Positions 1 to 7,302 are shown, counted from the first letter of the stretch. The stretch: 17,142 bases of DNA from Candidatus Thorarchaeota archaeon MP11T_1 (GCA_002825515.1 PJET01000016.1:1-17142), one strand, 5' to 3'. Program-made: numbers and translations. The notes: generated by a model from the sequence alone, not told the origin.

Positions 1-86
1 GGATGAAACAACAGCGTTTCGCAAAATACCCAATTCCAATCTCGATGAAAATGCCGCCTCCTTTTCCAGGACTTGAAGAAACTTGA
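1..86 (+). CDS. possible C-terminal end of a gene entering from the left
   Basis: The frame that starts at base 3 is open from the window edge to a TGA at 84-86 and would encode a proline-rich tail ending PPPFPGLEET. The stop codon falls inside the first tRNA 3'-end fragment (80-102). A second frame is also open and ends at 74-76, so the coding frame is not settled. No function can be given. If real, this is the last gene of the cassette to the left, with its stop codon at the cassette junction. Confidence 0.3.
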   Translation, partial: MKQQRFAKYPIPISMKMPPPFPGLEET

Positions 87-102
87 CTCGCCGGGTCCAC
101 CA
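80..102 (+). repeat. tRNA 3'-end fragment 1
   Basis: T-stem 3' strand CTCGC, acceptor 3' strand CGGGTCC, discriminator A, then CCA. The T-loop part is degenerate. A T5 run follows at once (103-107). No 5' part of a tRNA is upstream. A TATA-like box for the next gene begins 11 bases after the CCA. Confidence 0.7.
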
Positions 103-112
103 TTTTTCACTC

Positions 113-120
113 ATTATATC
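113..120 (+). promoter_or_regulatory. TATA-like promoter box for the gene at 181
   Basis: TTATATC at 113-119, about 65 bases before the TTG start. Archaeal spacing puts the transcription start near 140, leaving a leader of about 40 bases that contains the GAGGTGAT ribosome binding site at 167-174. Confidence 0.4.
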
Positions 121-180
121 ACGAATTTGTTAGAGTTTTTATCGCAGTGACGCAAATTCACACTTTGAGGTGATTGGAGA

Positions 181-528
181 TTGTTTCTCGATATTGGACT
201 ATGGAAGATCTCCAAAGAGAATAGCGATGAATTTCGAAATCTGGTGCACAAATTTGTTGACTATCAGAGAAGCAACCGTGACGAGTGGCCCTACAAGAAA
301 GCACATTTCTATATGATGCGTAGCGACGACGAATCCGTTGAGTCTTGGATGTACATTGACATATTTGACAGCCATGAAGACTTCAAGAAGATGGATGCTG
401 TGATCAACAAGATGCTGGAAACAGATCCTGAAATGAAGACCACTTTTGAAAGAATGTTTGCCCTGCAGGTTCCTGATTCGTGGAAGACAACACAATGGTC
501 TGAGGTTGAGGAGCTTCACATTGAATAA
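181..528 (+). CDS. small dimeric alpha/beta-barrel (ABM-like) protein
   Basis: A 115-residue soluble protein with no signal peptide or membrane segment. The TTG start is chosen because a near-perfect ribosome binding site, GAGGTGAT (167-174), lies six bases upstream and no ATG fits. The pattern resembles ferredoxin-like dimeric alpha/beta-barrel proteins such as antibiotic-biosynthesis-monooxygenase (ABM) or NIPSNAP types: an opening beta-strand with a polar helix after it (DEFRNLVHKFVDYQRS), a central strand rich in aromatics (SWMYIDIFDS), then a helix beginning HEDFKKMDAVINKM. That fold covers monooxygenases and non-catalytic dimers alike, so no reaction is assigned. It is the only gene between tRNA fragments 1 and 2, and its stop lies 30 bases before fragment 2. 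It carries its own TATA box. The fold assignment is by eye and moderate at best. Confidence 0.65.
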   Translation: MFLDIGLWKISKENSDEFRNLVHKFVDYQRSNRDEWPYKKAHFYMMRSDDESVESWMYIDIFDSHEDFKKMDAVINKMLETDPEMKTTFERMFALQVPDSWKTTQWSEVEELHIE

Positions 529-558
529 TGGAACTAGAGAGTGAGCGCATCAAGATTA

Positions 559-581
559 TTCGAATCTCGCCCGGCCCACCA
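559..581 (+). repeat. tRNA 3'-end fragment 2
   Basis: T-loop TTCGAAT, T-stem strand CTCGC, acceptor strand CCGGCCC, A, CCA. The upstream bases do not complete a T-stem or any other tRNA arm. Pyrimidine-rich sequence follows. It marks the boundary between the cassette holding 181-528 and the six-gene minus-strand operon. Confidence 0.85.
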
Positions 582-610
582 TTCATCTCATTTCTATGAT
601 GTTATCATCA

Positions 611-1852
611 TCATCTGGCTACTCTTCTTTTCTTAACAACCCAAGCAATTGCAATAATAACAGGGATAGCAGTGATTATGGATAAAATCGCAGGTAGGGT
701 CCAATCTATCGGCAAAGGATCATCCAACACCGAAGCAAGAATGTATTCTCGAAGCATCTGTCGGATTTCATCCGATTGACCAATGAGTCCAGAAGTGAAC
801 ACTGCAACAAGATTGTAATCAGGTGCTACGAAAATATACTGGCCCCACATTCCTGCAGCATAGAACACTCCGATATCGTGGAGAGTCCACCACAGGTAGC
901 CGTAGCCATATTGGTCATCTAAAGTAGTATATGTACTTGTAGAATCTTCTACCCAATTTGCAGATACTATCTGTTCACCATCCCATTCTCCATTTTTAAG
1001 AAAGAGATAGCCGAATTTGGCCATATCTAGCGGCCTTAACTGAAGATCGGAGCCTCCAAAGTATACACCTTGCATGTCTCTGGGCCAATAGACTTGTTCT
1101 ATTCCTAATGGATTGAAAAGGTATTTCCGACCAAACTCTAGGGTGGTCATGCCCGTATTCTCTTGAATTATTCCAGAGACTAAATGTGGGGGTCCACCTT
1201 GATAACGCCATATCTCATTAGGCTCAGCTTCCATAGGTCGGTCGAGGATATACTGCACACCTCCACTTGTATTGAAATTGAGGTGCCACTCTCCGTTACT
1301 GATTTCTAGGAGTCCAGATCTCATGGTAAGCAGGTTTACAAGAGTAAGGCGTTCCTTACGCTCATCCATGTTAGCGAAAGTGCGATTTGGGAAGAGAGAA
1401 AGAACAGTTTGACTCACATTATCGATGAATCCCTTGTCAATGGCGATACCAGTGAAACAAGAAATGAAACTTTTCGTTACTGAATACAGGTAATGTGTTC
1501 CATTATAGGAATTACCTTTACAATGACCTGACCCAGGATTCGGGTACTCCTCAAGTACTACATAACCATGACGTACAACAATGACGGAGTGAATATTTTG
1601 ATTCTCATCTATGATGTGGTCAATCATTTCCTGAAGCTTGGCGGCGTTCATATGCTGTTCTTCAGGTGTTGAGTTACGCCATCCGTTCGTTGGCCAATAT
1701 TCTTCTACCAAATCATTGTCTTGGATTGCTCCATGACCAGATTCTGAAGCACACAACTTGCCAATCTGAACAATGGGGACTGTTGTTGAGAGAATTAGAA
1801 GTATAGAAAAAAATAAGGCAGATATCGTCAAGAGGGGGATTCTGCGTGACAT
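611..1852 (-). CDS. membrane-anchored beta-lactamase-fold serine hydrolase (class C / 6-aminohexanoate hydrolase type)
   Basis: The 413-residue product has the class C beta-lactamase/esterase fold. The catalytic SxxK motif is SVTK (Ser124-Lys127), and the likely catalytic tyrosine is Tyr217 in WRYQGG, in the same relative place as in the NylB family (SxxK then Tyr about 90-100 residues later). GYGYLWW (about 316-322) and GMWGQ (about 334-338) match the family's end of the active site. Residues 6-30 form a signal peptide or anchor, and residues 386-406 form a second helix ending in VKKRRVAR, so the enzyme domain should face outside. The frame is open upstream to 2008, but that would overlap the preceding gene. 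The ATG at 1852 has a TATA-like TTAAATATGG about 31-40 bases upstream and fits a leaderless start. It is the last gene of the operon and ends 30 bases from tRNA fragment 2. The substrate is unknown: beta-lactam, ester and amide are all possible. Confidence 0.88.
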   Translation of the reverse strand: MSRRIPLLTISALFFSILLILSTTVPIVQIGKLCASESGHGAIQDNDLVEEYWPTNGWRNSTPEEQHMNAAKLQEMIDHIIDENQNIHSVIVVRHGYVVLEEYPNPGSGHCKGNSYNGTHYLYSVTKSFISCFTGIAIDKGFIDNVSQTVLSLFPNRTFANMDERKERLTLVNLLTMRSGLLEISNGEWHLNFNTSGGVQYILDRPMEAEPNEIWRYQGGPPHLVSGIIQENTGMTTLEFGRKYLFNPLGIEQVYWPRDMQGVYFGGSDLQLRPLDMAKFGYLFLKNGEWDGEQIVSANWVEDSTSTYTTLDDQYGYGYLWWTLHDIGVFYAAGMWGQYIFVAPDYNLVAVFTSGLIGQSDEIRQMLREYILASVLDDPLPIDWTLPAILSIITAIPVIIAIAWVVKKRRVAR

Positions 1853-1955
1853 GACTATTACATATTTTGCATTGTCATTATCCATATTTAATCTCGGGAC
1901 AGCGCACCTTCTCCCATTTGAGTCGTCTCCTGATGATGTCAAACAGGTGCACGAT

Positions 1956-3506
1956 TCAGAGAGTGTTGTTCTCATGGATTTCCATTCCTCGTAATTTCGC
2001 GAACGCAATTACAGAGATCAAAAGGATCATTCCAAAACCTGCAAGGAGCCAAGCAAACTCCTGTGCTACAAACTCCTCGCGTGCTAACCCCTCCAGTTCA
2101 GACCCCTCGATTATATCATGTTCAGTGTTGCCCAAGAAGGTGTTGTTCTCTACAGTGTTGGACCCTAAGACATCTAGGTAGATGCCAATCCTGTTGTTGC
2201 TGCAGGTGTTGTTCGCCACGGTGTTGAAATCTGATTCATCGAGGTAGATGCCATAGTCATTGTTGTTGCAGATGTTGTTCGCCACGGTGTTGGAATACGA
2301 TCCTTTGAGGGAGATGCCAATGCCGTTGTTGTTGCAGATGTTATTCTCAACTATGGTATCGCTTGATCGAGTATTCAACTCAATTCCGTAATAACTCCCG
2401 CTGCAAATGTTATCTGAGATGTAATTATACCGGCTATACTCATAGATGGGATGGAGTCCTATAATAATGCCTGAAACTTCGTTATCAGTGAAATTATTCC
2501 CCATCACTGTATTATAATCGCAAGGTAGGCCCCAGCCAAGAAACAACCCCTGTTCGTTGTGTGAACAGACATTATCCAAGACATCATTATGCGAACTACC
2601 ATCAAGAAGGACTATCGGATTCCATAAATTCTCGGAACAATTATTGTTCTGGATTAGGCTGTATGATGAGCCTACTAGCATCATTCCTGAACCAGCATTG
2701 TTTACACAGGTATTATTGTCAAGAATGACAGACTCAGATTGGTCGACAATAATTCCGTAAAAATTGCCATAGCAGGTGTTTTCAACCACCTTAGCCTCAT
2801 AGACATTGTACAAATAGATTCCAGCCCGAAAATTCCAATAACCTGTCAGTATCCCGCCGTCCCAGGAAACTCCCCAGTTGGGTGCAGTCGCGCCAGTGGT
2901 CACACAGGACCGTATATCGAAATAAGTTGAAAGGACGTTTCTAATATCGATTCCGTTTATGTCCGCTCCGCCAACATCGATTGAATACCCCTCGATGATG
3001 TAGGGGTCAAACTCAGTACCCGTGCCTAGCCATTCTTCTTCCTCAGCCTGTTCTATAAAGTCTTCATCACCATCAATGAAGATGGGATCGTGAACCTCAA
3101 CTAGAAGCGCTTCCTCCATAGGCGTTGGGGGCGGATAGTCAGTTGGTTCTGCCTTTAATCCAAGCGAGTGCGTACCGATAATCAAATCCTCGTAATGAGT
3201 GTCTTGCACTTGTTGTACAGGAACCAAGGATCGAAGCTCATCTCGATCTGGAACAGCACCTATGAGCTGACTTTCTTGCGCTTGAGCAGTACTTGTTTGT
3301 TGCTCTACGTTGTTCAGTAGAGCTTCAATGACCGCAGTTTCTATGTCACTTGACCAAACTGCGGGATAGGAAAATTCGTCTATTGACAGATTTGCCGCAA
3401 TATTGTAATCGTAGCTTTTAATCGGTGTTAGAAACAGACCCATTCCTGCCAAAGACATAATCGCACATAGATAAACAGCATGCAGTCTTAATCTCTTCTT
3501 TCTCAT
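1956..3506 (-). CDS. NosD-like parallel beta-helix surface protein
   Basis: A 516-residue protein with an N-terminal signal or anchor after a KKRLRLH charge cluster. Next come about 120 residues of non-repetitive sequence and an acidic PIFIDGDEDF segment leading into TEFDPYIIEGYSID, the usual entry motif of archaeal NosD/right-handed beta-helix proteins. A long ladder of NN-x-C-x-N and GI-x-L coils follows, then a C-terminal membrane helix (AWLLAGFGMILLISVIAFA) with a short basic and acidic tail. The ATG at 3506 is preferred over the longer frame (to 3563) because GGGAGATGAG lies seven bases before it. The last coils are three exact-length 22-residue repeats (see 2155-2352). The family includes copper-enzyme maturation factors and carbohydrate-binding or surface proteins. 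With the C-terminal anchor and no nos genes nearby, a cell-surface role is more likely. The next gene downstream starts 103 bases on. Confidence 0.88.
   Translation of the reverse strand: MRKKRLRLHAVYLCAIMSLAGMGLFLTPIKSYDYNIAANLSIDEFSYPAVWSSDIETAVIEALLNNVEQQTSTAQAQESQLIGAVPDRDELRSLVPVQQVQDTHYEDLIIGTHSLGLKAEPTDYPPPTPMEEALLVEVHDPIFIDGDEDFIEQAEEEEWLGTGTEFDPYIIEGYSIDVGGADINGIDIRNVLSTYFDIRSCVTTGATAPNWGVSWDGGILTGYWNFRAGIYLYNVYEAKVVENTCYGNFYGIIVDQSESVILDNNTCVNNAGSGMMLVGSSYSLIQNNNCSENLWNPIVLLDGSSHNDVLDNVCSHNEQGLFLGWGLPCDYNTVMGNNFTDNEVSGIIIGLHPIYEYSRYNYISDNICSGSYYGIELNTRSSDTIVENNICNNNGIGISLKGSYSNTVANNICNNNDYGIYLDESDFNTVANNTCSNNRIGIYLDVLGSNTVENNTFLGNTEHDIIEGSELEGLAREEFVAQEFAWLLAGFGMILLISVIAFAKLRGMEIHENNTL
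2155..2352 (-). repeat. three tandem 66-bp repeats coding beta-helix coils
   Basis: Units 2155-2220, 2221-2286 and 2287-2352 are each exactly 66 bp. They encode 22-residue coils beginning NNICNNN or NNTCSNN and ending SNTVA/FNTVA/SNTVE. They are very similar at DNA level (GTGTTG at the unit start, AGATGCCA in the middle), which suggests recent in-frame duplication within the NosD gene. Confidence 0.85.
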
Positions 3507-3623
3507 TATCTCATCTCCCAATAGTGTTGAAGAACGACGATGCTCACTCCCCCTTTGACGCAACCCTCATAAGCTCCTAATAGCCTGCAATTGTTCACAA
3601 GAACACCGAGATCGGTCACGCCT

Positions 3624-4292
3624 TCATTCTTCCAGTTGATGTCCAGCGGTAGCTTGTACCTCTGCTAACTTTCTAGAATACCTTAGAAGCCCAAACCCTT
3701 GAAGTGAATAGTAGAATGGAATGATGTAGAACCCCACTTTCTGGACTGCCACCTGGGCAGTCCCGAAAAAAATACCGGAAACATACACTCCAAAAATGAC
3801 TACTGGTATTATCACGATTAGAGCATAGAAATTCCCGTAGTCCTTCTTGAGGAGGATGGCAATCGAGTAGATGACGGCCGCAAGTATAGCAAACAACCAG
3901 AAGAATTCTGCCGCGAGGTTGTGGATAGCTCCGTATAGGTTTCCGGCGAAGATTGCTGATACTGCCCAGAAAAGGGCTCCAACAAGACCAAATATCGCCC
4001 CTATCCAACCGAGTGCCTTCGAAAGTGTCGTTTCTGTGAAGACAGTGCGCCACGAAAACCAGAATACTATTGAGAGTGCTGCAGCAAGGGTAGTGGTAGT
4101 TGCATAAAGGAACCAGTTCAGAGGCGTGGGAACGCCATATACCTCTGAGTATCCGATCCAGCTTATCATAACTCCCCAGAAGTCATATCCCCCTGGATAG
4201 AGAAATAACATGATTATGGAGGTGATAATGACAAGCTGAACGCTCAGAACTATGGCACTCCAACCTCCAATTCTCTTCCAATTCAAATCCAT
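3624..4292 (-). CDS. DUF998-like multi-pass membrane protein
   Basis: The 222-residue protein has about six membrane helices. It begins MDLNWKRIGGWSAIV, typical of DUF998-type integral membrane proteins in archaea, and has the conserved small/aromatic second helix and a long extracellular loop (about 30-55, YPGGYDFWGVMISWIGYSEV). The ATG at 4292 is chosen over the ATG at 4313 because AAGGAGTG lies about nine bases before it; the 4313 ATG overlaps the preceding stop codon (ATGA) but has no ribosome binding site. Either way it is tightly linked to the secreted protein encoded upstream (4310-5056) and surely co-transcribed. No catalytic residues are recognisable and the biochemical function of the family is not established. 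The DUF998 assignment is by eye. Confidence 0.75.
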   Translation of the reverse strand: MDLNWKRIGGWSAIVLSVQLVIITSIIMLFLYPGGYDFWGVMISWIGYSEVYGVPTPLNWFLYATTTTLAAALSIVFWFSWRTVFTETTLSKALGWIGAIFGLVGALFWAVSAIFAGNLYGAIHNLAAEFFWLFAILAAVIYSIAILLKKDYGNFYALIVIIPVVIFGVYVSGIFFGTAQVAVQKVGFYIIPFYYSLQGFGLLRYSRKLAEVQATAGHQLEE

Positions 4293-4309
4293 CCCCACAC
4301 ACTCCTTAT

Positions 4310-5056
4310 TCATCTTCGTCTGAGGAAAACGACTACTAACACAATGACAATTGGAGTACCACCAACAGCCAACCAGACATAGGGTGAAATTGGTGGGGGT
4401 ATTGTTATTATTGGTTCCGCGTCATCAACAACGATGTTGTCGACAGCACAGCCAGTAGCATTCCCACCCCAGACCTCGAGATAGGTAGAACTTGTGACAT
4501 CATTGCTAACAAAGTCAGCTTTTGGAGTTCCATTTAAGCTGACCACAAACCGACCTGTACTTGTCCTGTTTACTTCAATGTGGTGCCAGCCTTGTAGGGG
4601 TATATCTGTGATGTCTATAACGGCGTGACTAGATTCAACCGACTGCCAGACGATAAATTTACCCTCAGTCATATAAGCTCCTACGCATACAAACGTTGAG
4701 GGCCCAGCTCTTGCTGGTACAGCACCGTCAGACATGAACAGGAGATAGATATATCCTTCACCATCATCTTGAACTAACATATCACAACTCCAAGTCCCAC
4801 CATTGACTGTGCTGTCGTGTCTGGCGACATTGATATCGTCATCAAGTACTGTCAACACACCGCCTGTATCTGAGAAATTGCCTTCTATCGTAACTGTTGA
4901 GGTTGGACTCTCATATCCGAATATTGTCCAACCATCCAATCCAGTTTCGAAGTCATCACTCCAAACCATAGCAGCATTAGTTGTGGTTGTGCATACAGAG
5001 ATGCATAGCACAAACATAGCTAATCCTGCAATCAGTTGTATCCATCTTGTTTTCAT
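4310..5056 (-). CDS. secreted LamG-like (jelly-roll) protein with C-terminal membrane anchor
   Basis: A 248-residue exported protein. Residues 1-28 are a signal peptide (KTR, then a hydrophobic core ending near TNAA). The core starts WSDDFETGLDGWTIFGYE, the usual opening of concanavalin/LamG-like jelly-roll domains, and continues with GWHHIEVNRTSTGRFVVSLNG, the diagnostic central hairpin of that fold. VDNIVVDDAEP closes the domain, followed by a proline-rich linker (PIITIPPPISPY) and a C-terminal helix with RRR. It should be displayed on the outer face of the membrane and may bind glycans or proteins. GGGAGG (5065-5070) precedes the ATG by eight bases. It is followed 17 bases later by the DUF998-like gene and is part of the 611-6166 operon. 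Binding partner unknown. Confidence 0.8.
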   Translation of the reverse strand: MKTRWIQLIAGLAMFVLCISVCTTTTNAAMVWSDDFETGLDGWTIFGYESPTSTVTIEGNFSDTGGVLTVLDDDINVARHDSTVNGGTWSCDMLVQDDGEGYIYLLFMSDGAVPARAGPSTFVCVGAYMTEGKFIVWQSVESSHAVIDITDIPLQGWHHIEVNRTSTGRFVVSLNGTPKADFVSNDVTSSTYLEVWGGNATGCAVDNIVVDDAEPIITIPPPISPYVWLAVGGTPIVIVLVVVFLRRR

Positions 5057-5126
5057 TCAATTATCCTCCCATCCTTTGTTTAGTCGAATTTTCTTATTCC
5101 TGTCACCAATTTCCGTTCTTTCTATG

Positions 5127-5723
5127 TCAGACGACATTCACAGTGACATTCTTTGTGATTGGGCACGTACCACTCTCATCAGTGTACGGGTTCCCATTGA
5201 CCTCACTATACCATGTACCACTGAAGGTGTGATTGCCAGTAGCAAGCTCCCCGGGCTTGAACTGGATGTAATAGATGATATAATACACATCCAGCTCGCT
5301 ATCTAGCCATTGGGCACATGATAGCTCAATTGGGATACCATTAATGGTAAGCTCGAAAGTAGATGTTTCAATGAACTCGTTCTTTTCAAGTTCAGAGAGC
5401 TCAGACCAGTAAATTTTCGGGCTGTATTGTCCCTTTGAGTTCCATCCATGGTGCACGTGTGTATATTCATCTGCTGAAATCGTATACACACCGGATTCAG
5501 GCACTCCTTCACCAAATATCCAAATGCGAGGCCCTTCTAGATTCATGAGTGGTAACGGTGGGGCCCCCAACAGACTGATCGAGAGGGATGCTATGGACAA
5601 GACTGTGATTAGACTCGTAGCCACGATGATTTCTCTACGGACGGAATACGTACCCAATCCTATCTTTGAACTAGGTTTCAGTGGACAGGGGCTCAAACTC
5701 TCTATTCTTTCTCTTTCACGCAT
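5127..5723 (-). CDS. single-pass membrane protein with extracellular domain, unknown family
   Basis: A 198-residue protein: about 30 polar, basic cytoplasmic residues, one membrane helix (about 32-53, EIIVATSLITVLSIASLSIS), then an external domain of about 140 residues. The external part is beta-rich and ends KPGELATGNHTFSGTWYSEV, resembling the last strands of an Ig-like or archaeal surface domain (GNHTFTGTW patterns), with several likely N-glycosylation sites and a Cys pair. The ATG at 5723 lies inside the end of the upstream HTH gene (22-base overlap), and GAGGCGG eight bases before it supports that start and implies translational coupling. I do not recognise the family. Pairing with the HTH gene suggests an envelope sensor, but this is inference. 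Confidence 0.75.
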   Translation of the reverse strand: MRERERIESLSPCPLKPSSKIGLGTYSVRREIIVATSLITVLSIASLSISLLGAPPLPLMNLEGPRIWIFGEGVPESGVYTISADEYTHVHHGWNSKGQYSPKIYWSELSELEKNEFIETSTFELTINGIPIELSCAQWLDSELDVYYIIYYIQFKPGELATGNHTFSGTWYSEVNGNPYTDESGTCPITKNVTVNVV

Positions 5724-6166
5724 TTCAACCGCCTCATTATTTTATCGAACAAGTATCTGGACAGATCAGTAGGAGGTCTGTCATCTGGAATGGGGATCTC
5801 CCATTCCTCAGCAAGCTGTTGAAGTGTGTCTGTGCATTGGTTCAAGTGGTCACATGTGCCGCAATCACCCTGATGATCGAACCATGTCTGGACCCCAATC
5901 TTTGGTGAGTAGAGAATATACGTTTCCATGTCGTAGGCTGGACAAAAGCCCACAGCAATACCATAGCGTGTATTCATATGTCTTATGTTGATCCGGTTTA
6001 TTGATGCTGCATTGCGAAGTAGTTTGTTGATTCGCGCTTCTGCAATTCGTTGAGCCTTGCTCACAAAAGGTCTTGATACGTTCAACTCATTGGCTATCTT
6101 GTAGGGGCGGACATTCTGTTTCCTCTTCAGCCAGATGTACGCCTGTTGTTTGGTTGGATAAAGCAA
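5702..6166 (-). CDS. HTH DNA-binding protein with cysteine motif, first gene of operon
   Basis: The 154-residue protein has an N-terminal helix-turn-helix (about 14-45: YKIANELNVSRPFVSKAQRI), similar to sigma-region-4/LuxR-like HTHs. The C-terminal half contains CGTCDHLNQC, a CxxC-x5-C group that could bind zinc or another metal. No membrane segment is present. It starts at TTG (6166); no ATG fits. The ribosome binding site GGAGG is 22 bases away, but a perfect 6-bp hairpin sits between it and the TTG (6170-6184). A TATA-like box is at 6241-6250, with GTTAAC-type palindromes on both sides. It heads the minus-strand gene set 6166 to 611 and probably regulates it or itself. It ends at tRNA fragment 3's cassette edge. 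Confidence 0.75.
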   Translation of the reverse strand: MLYPTKQQAYIWLKRKQNVRPYKIANELNVSRPFVSKAQRIAEARINKLLRNAASINRINIRHMNTRYGIAVGFCPAYDMETYILYSPKIGVQTWFDHQGDCGTCDHLNQCTDTLQQLAEEWEIPIPDDRPPTDLSRYLFDKIMRRLKCVKEKE

Positions 6167-6169
6167 TGG

Positions 6170-6184
6170 AGCGAACGTTTCGCT
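6170..6184 (-). promoter_or_regulatory. hairpin between ribosome binding site and TTG start
   Basis: Inverted repeat AGCGAA-CGT-TTCGCT on the + strand (six-base arms, three-base loop). On the mRNA it lies between GGAGG (with two A's after it) and CCA-TTG. Folding would shorten the effective spacing between ribosome binding site and start to about five bases. It could also be a small DNA operator. Confidence 0.5.
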
Positions 6185-6201
6185 TTCCTCCTAACTTGAT
6201 T

Positions 6202-6270
6202 GTTAACCTTACGTTGGCAACTATATCCTAATGATCCTTTGATATATAAATTAACCGACTAGAGGTTAAC
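6202..6270 (-). promoter_or_regulatory. TATA box flanked by GTTAAC palindromes upstream of the HTH operon
   Basis: On the minus strand TTTATATATC (6241-6250) is a good archaeal TATA box about 75-85 bases before the TTG. Immediately upstream is an inverted repeat TTAACC-N7-GGTTAA (6251-6269), and GTTAAC occurs again downstream at 6202-6207. Two copies around the core promoter look like operator sites. The same half-site forms a perfect palindrome at 14926-14940. Confidence 0.5.
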
Positions 6271-6293
6271 TTGATGATTATGGCTTGCAAGAG

Positions 6294-6316
6294 TTCGAAT
6301 CACGCCCGACCCACCA
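6294..6316 (+). repeat. tRNA 3'-end fragment 3
   Basis: T-loop TTCGAAT, T-stem strand CACGC, acceptor strand CCGACCC, A, CCA, preceded by GAG. The five bases before the T-loop cannot pair with CACGC, so no T-arm forms. CTTCTTCTTTCTC follows. Confidence 0.85.
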
Positions 6317-6349
6317 CTTCTTCTTTCTCAAGCATTCATTCATTCTTCT

Positions 6350-6409
6350 ATAGATAGTCGACTGTCTATTGAGCGGTCTAGTCCACGACTTCGTCGGACA
6401 CCAGGACCG
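6350..6409. ncRNA. two consecutive stable stem-loops beyond the membrane-protein stop codon
   Basis: At 6374-6409 an outer stem CGGTC/GACCG (6374-6378 with 6405-6409) encloses GTC/GAC and CGAC/GTCG around a TTC loop. At 6350-6369 a second inverted repeat ATAGATAG/CTGTCTAT has one G-T pair. They begin 10 bases past the stop codon of the minus-strand gene ending at 6419. They could be a 3'-UTR structure or part of a small RNA; no family is recognised. Confidence 0.4.
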
Positions 6410-6418
6410 AAGATAGGT

Positions 6419-6970
6419 CTAGGTTCTTGCGGCATCAAGGAAGTATATGCCTGTGACTATGCCATTCGCTAATTGGAACCAATACCACCAGCCACCAATA
6501 CCACCAGATCCGATTAAAAGGGCCAAGAAGGTCGCAGCGCCAAAAGCTACAAACACCAAGGCAGCAACAATGGAAAACTGGCTGAATTCTTCGCGATGCA
6601 ACCATGCAAAAATTCCTGCAGCTATCCAACCCACGCCTCCGAAAATATACCCGATGGCATAAAAAACTGCGGGGTCGAACCCAACAGGCAACAACAAGGT
6701 GTAGGTTACCAAGTAGGTTAATAGGGGACGGGTGATATCCATCAAGATGAAGCATATAGCACTGACTAGCGGAATGACGTTCCCGCTCTCTCGCCATAGT
6801 CCAAAGAATCCTATAATGATTAGGATCCAAGCCAGGATAAGTATCTGGAAGTGAAGCTGATAAGCATCTGCAGCCTCCGTCCAGCCAAGATTTCCTGGTA
6901 TTCTTATTAGTGCGATGAGGAAACCACCAATAGCACCGAGTACAAACGAAGCTTTTATTCCATTATTCAA
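6419..6970 (-). CDS. six-helix integral membrane protein, unknown family
   Basis: A 183-residue protein, almost entirely hydrophobic, with about six membrane helices separated by short loops (WTEAAD, WRESG, LHREE are the polar turns). It has no catalytic or transporter signature I can name. It starts at TTG (6970), with GGAGTGGAGAG just upstream (the last GGAG seven bases away). That start overlaps the end of a possible 24-codon leader ORF (6963-7037), which would couple their translation. It is the only main gene between tRNA fragments 3 and 4. Its stop codon is 103 bases from fragment 3, the longest such gap in the array, and that gap contains the stem-loops at 6350-6409. Confidence 0.7.
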   Translation of the reverse strand: MNNGIKASFVLGAIGGFLIALIRIPGNLGWTEAADAYQLHFQILILAWILIIIGFFGLWRESGNVIPLVSAICFILMDITRPLLTYLVTYTLLLPVGFDPAVFYAIGYIFGGVGWIAAGIFAWLHREEFSQFSIVAALVFVAFGAATFLALLIGSGGIGGWWYWFQLANGIVTGIYFLDAART

Positions 6971-7037
6971 CGATTCTCTCCACTCCTACTAGTGTTGAGA
7001 GGCGAATCAGTCTTTTTTCAACTAGTCTTTTTTTCAC
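6963..7037 (-). CDS. possible 24-residue leader peptide, translationally coupled
   Basis: A GTG at 7037 opens a 24-codon frame (MKKRLVEKRLIRL at the start, ending ERIVE) that stops at 6963-6965, overlapping the TTG start of the membrane protein by eight bases. GGGAGG lies eight bases upstream of the GTG, within a 17-base stretch identical to the leader of the gene at 5056. It is highly basic and could be a coupling ORF or the remnant of an older gene start. Being so short, it could be chance. Confidence 0.35.
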   Translation of the reverse strand: MKKRLVEKRLIRLSTLVGVERIVE

Positions 7038-7182
7038 ATTCTAATCCTCCCATCCTTTGTCCACACAACAAAGAACTGAACAGATTGGATATCCAGTGTT
7101 CAATATCTCTGTTTCTTTAGCTGGCATATACAAAGAAACCTATGGAGATGTATTCTCTAAGAAAGAACTTCACTACACAACG

Positions 7183-7205
7183 ATAGAATCTCGCCCGGTC
7201 CACCA
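7183..7205 (+). repeat. tRNA 3'-end fragment 4
   Basis: Degenerate T-loop ATAGAAT, T-stem strand CTCGC, acceptor strand CCGGTCC, A, CCA, then CTCTTTCTTC. The conserved part starts abruptly at GAATCTCGC; nothing upstream looks like tRNA. Confidence 0.85.
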
Positions 7206-7302
7206 CTCTTTCTTCAAAATGCCACAACAGCTAACTGAGAGATGATTGTCATCGCTTTAGTTCTTGATATGTAGTAAGTCAGCCTGCAAACCCTAGAGAC
7301 AA

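Noticed and set aside
1188..1198. GGGTCCACC inside the beta-lactamase-fold gene
   Set aside because: No T-loop at the right distance and it lies in a conserved part of the enzyme (the GGPPHL codons).
7057..7245. 62-codon + strand frame across fragment 4
   Set aside because: No ribosome binding site, no recognisable domain, and it crosses the tRNA fragment; it is probably a chance frame.
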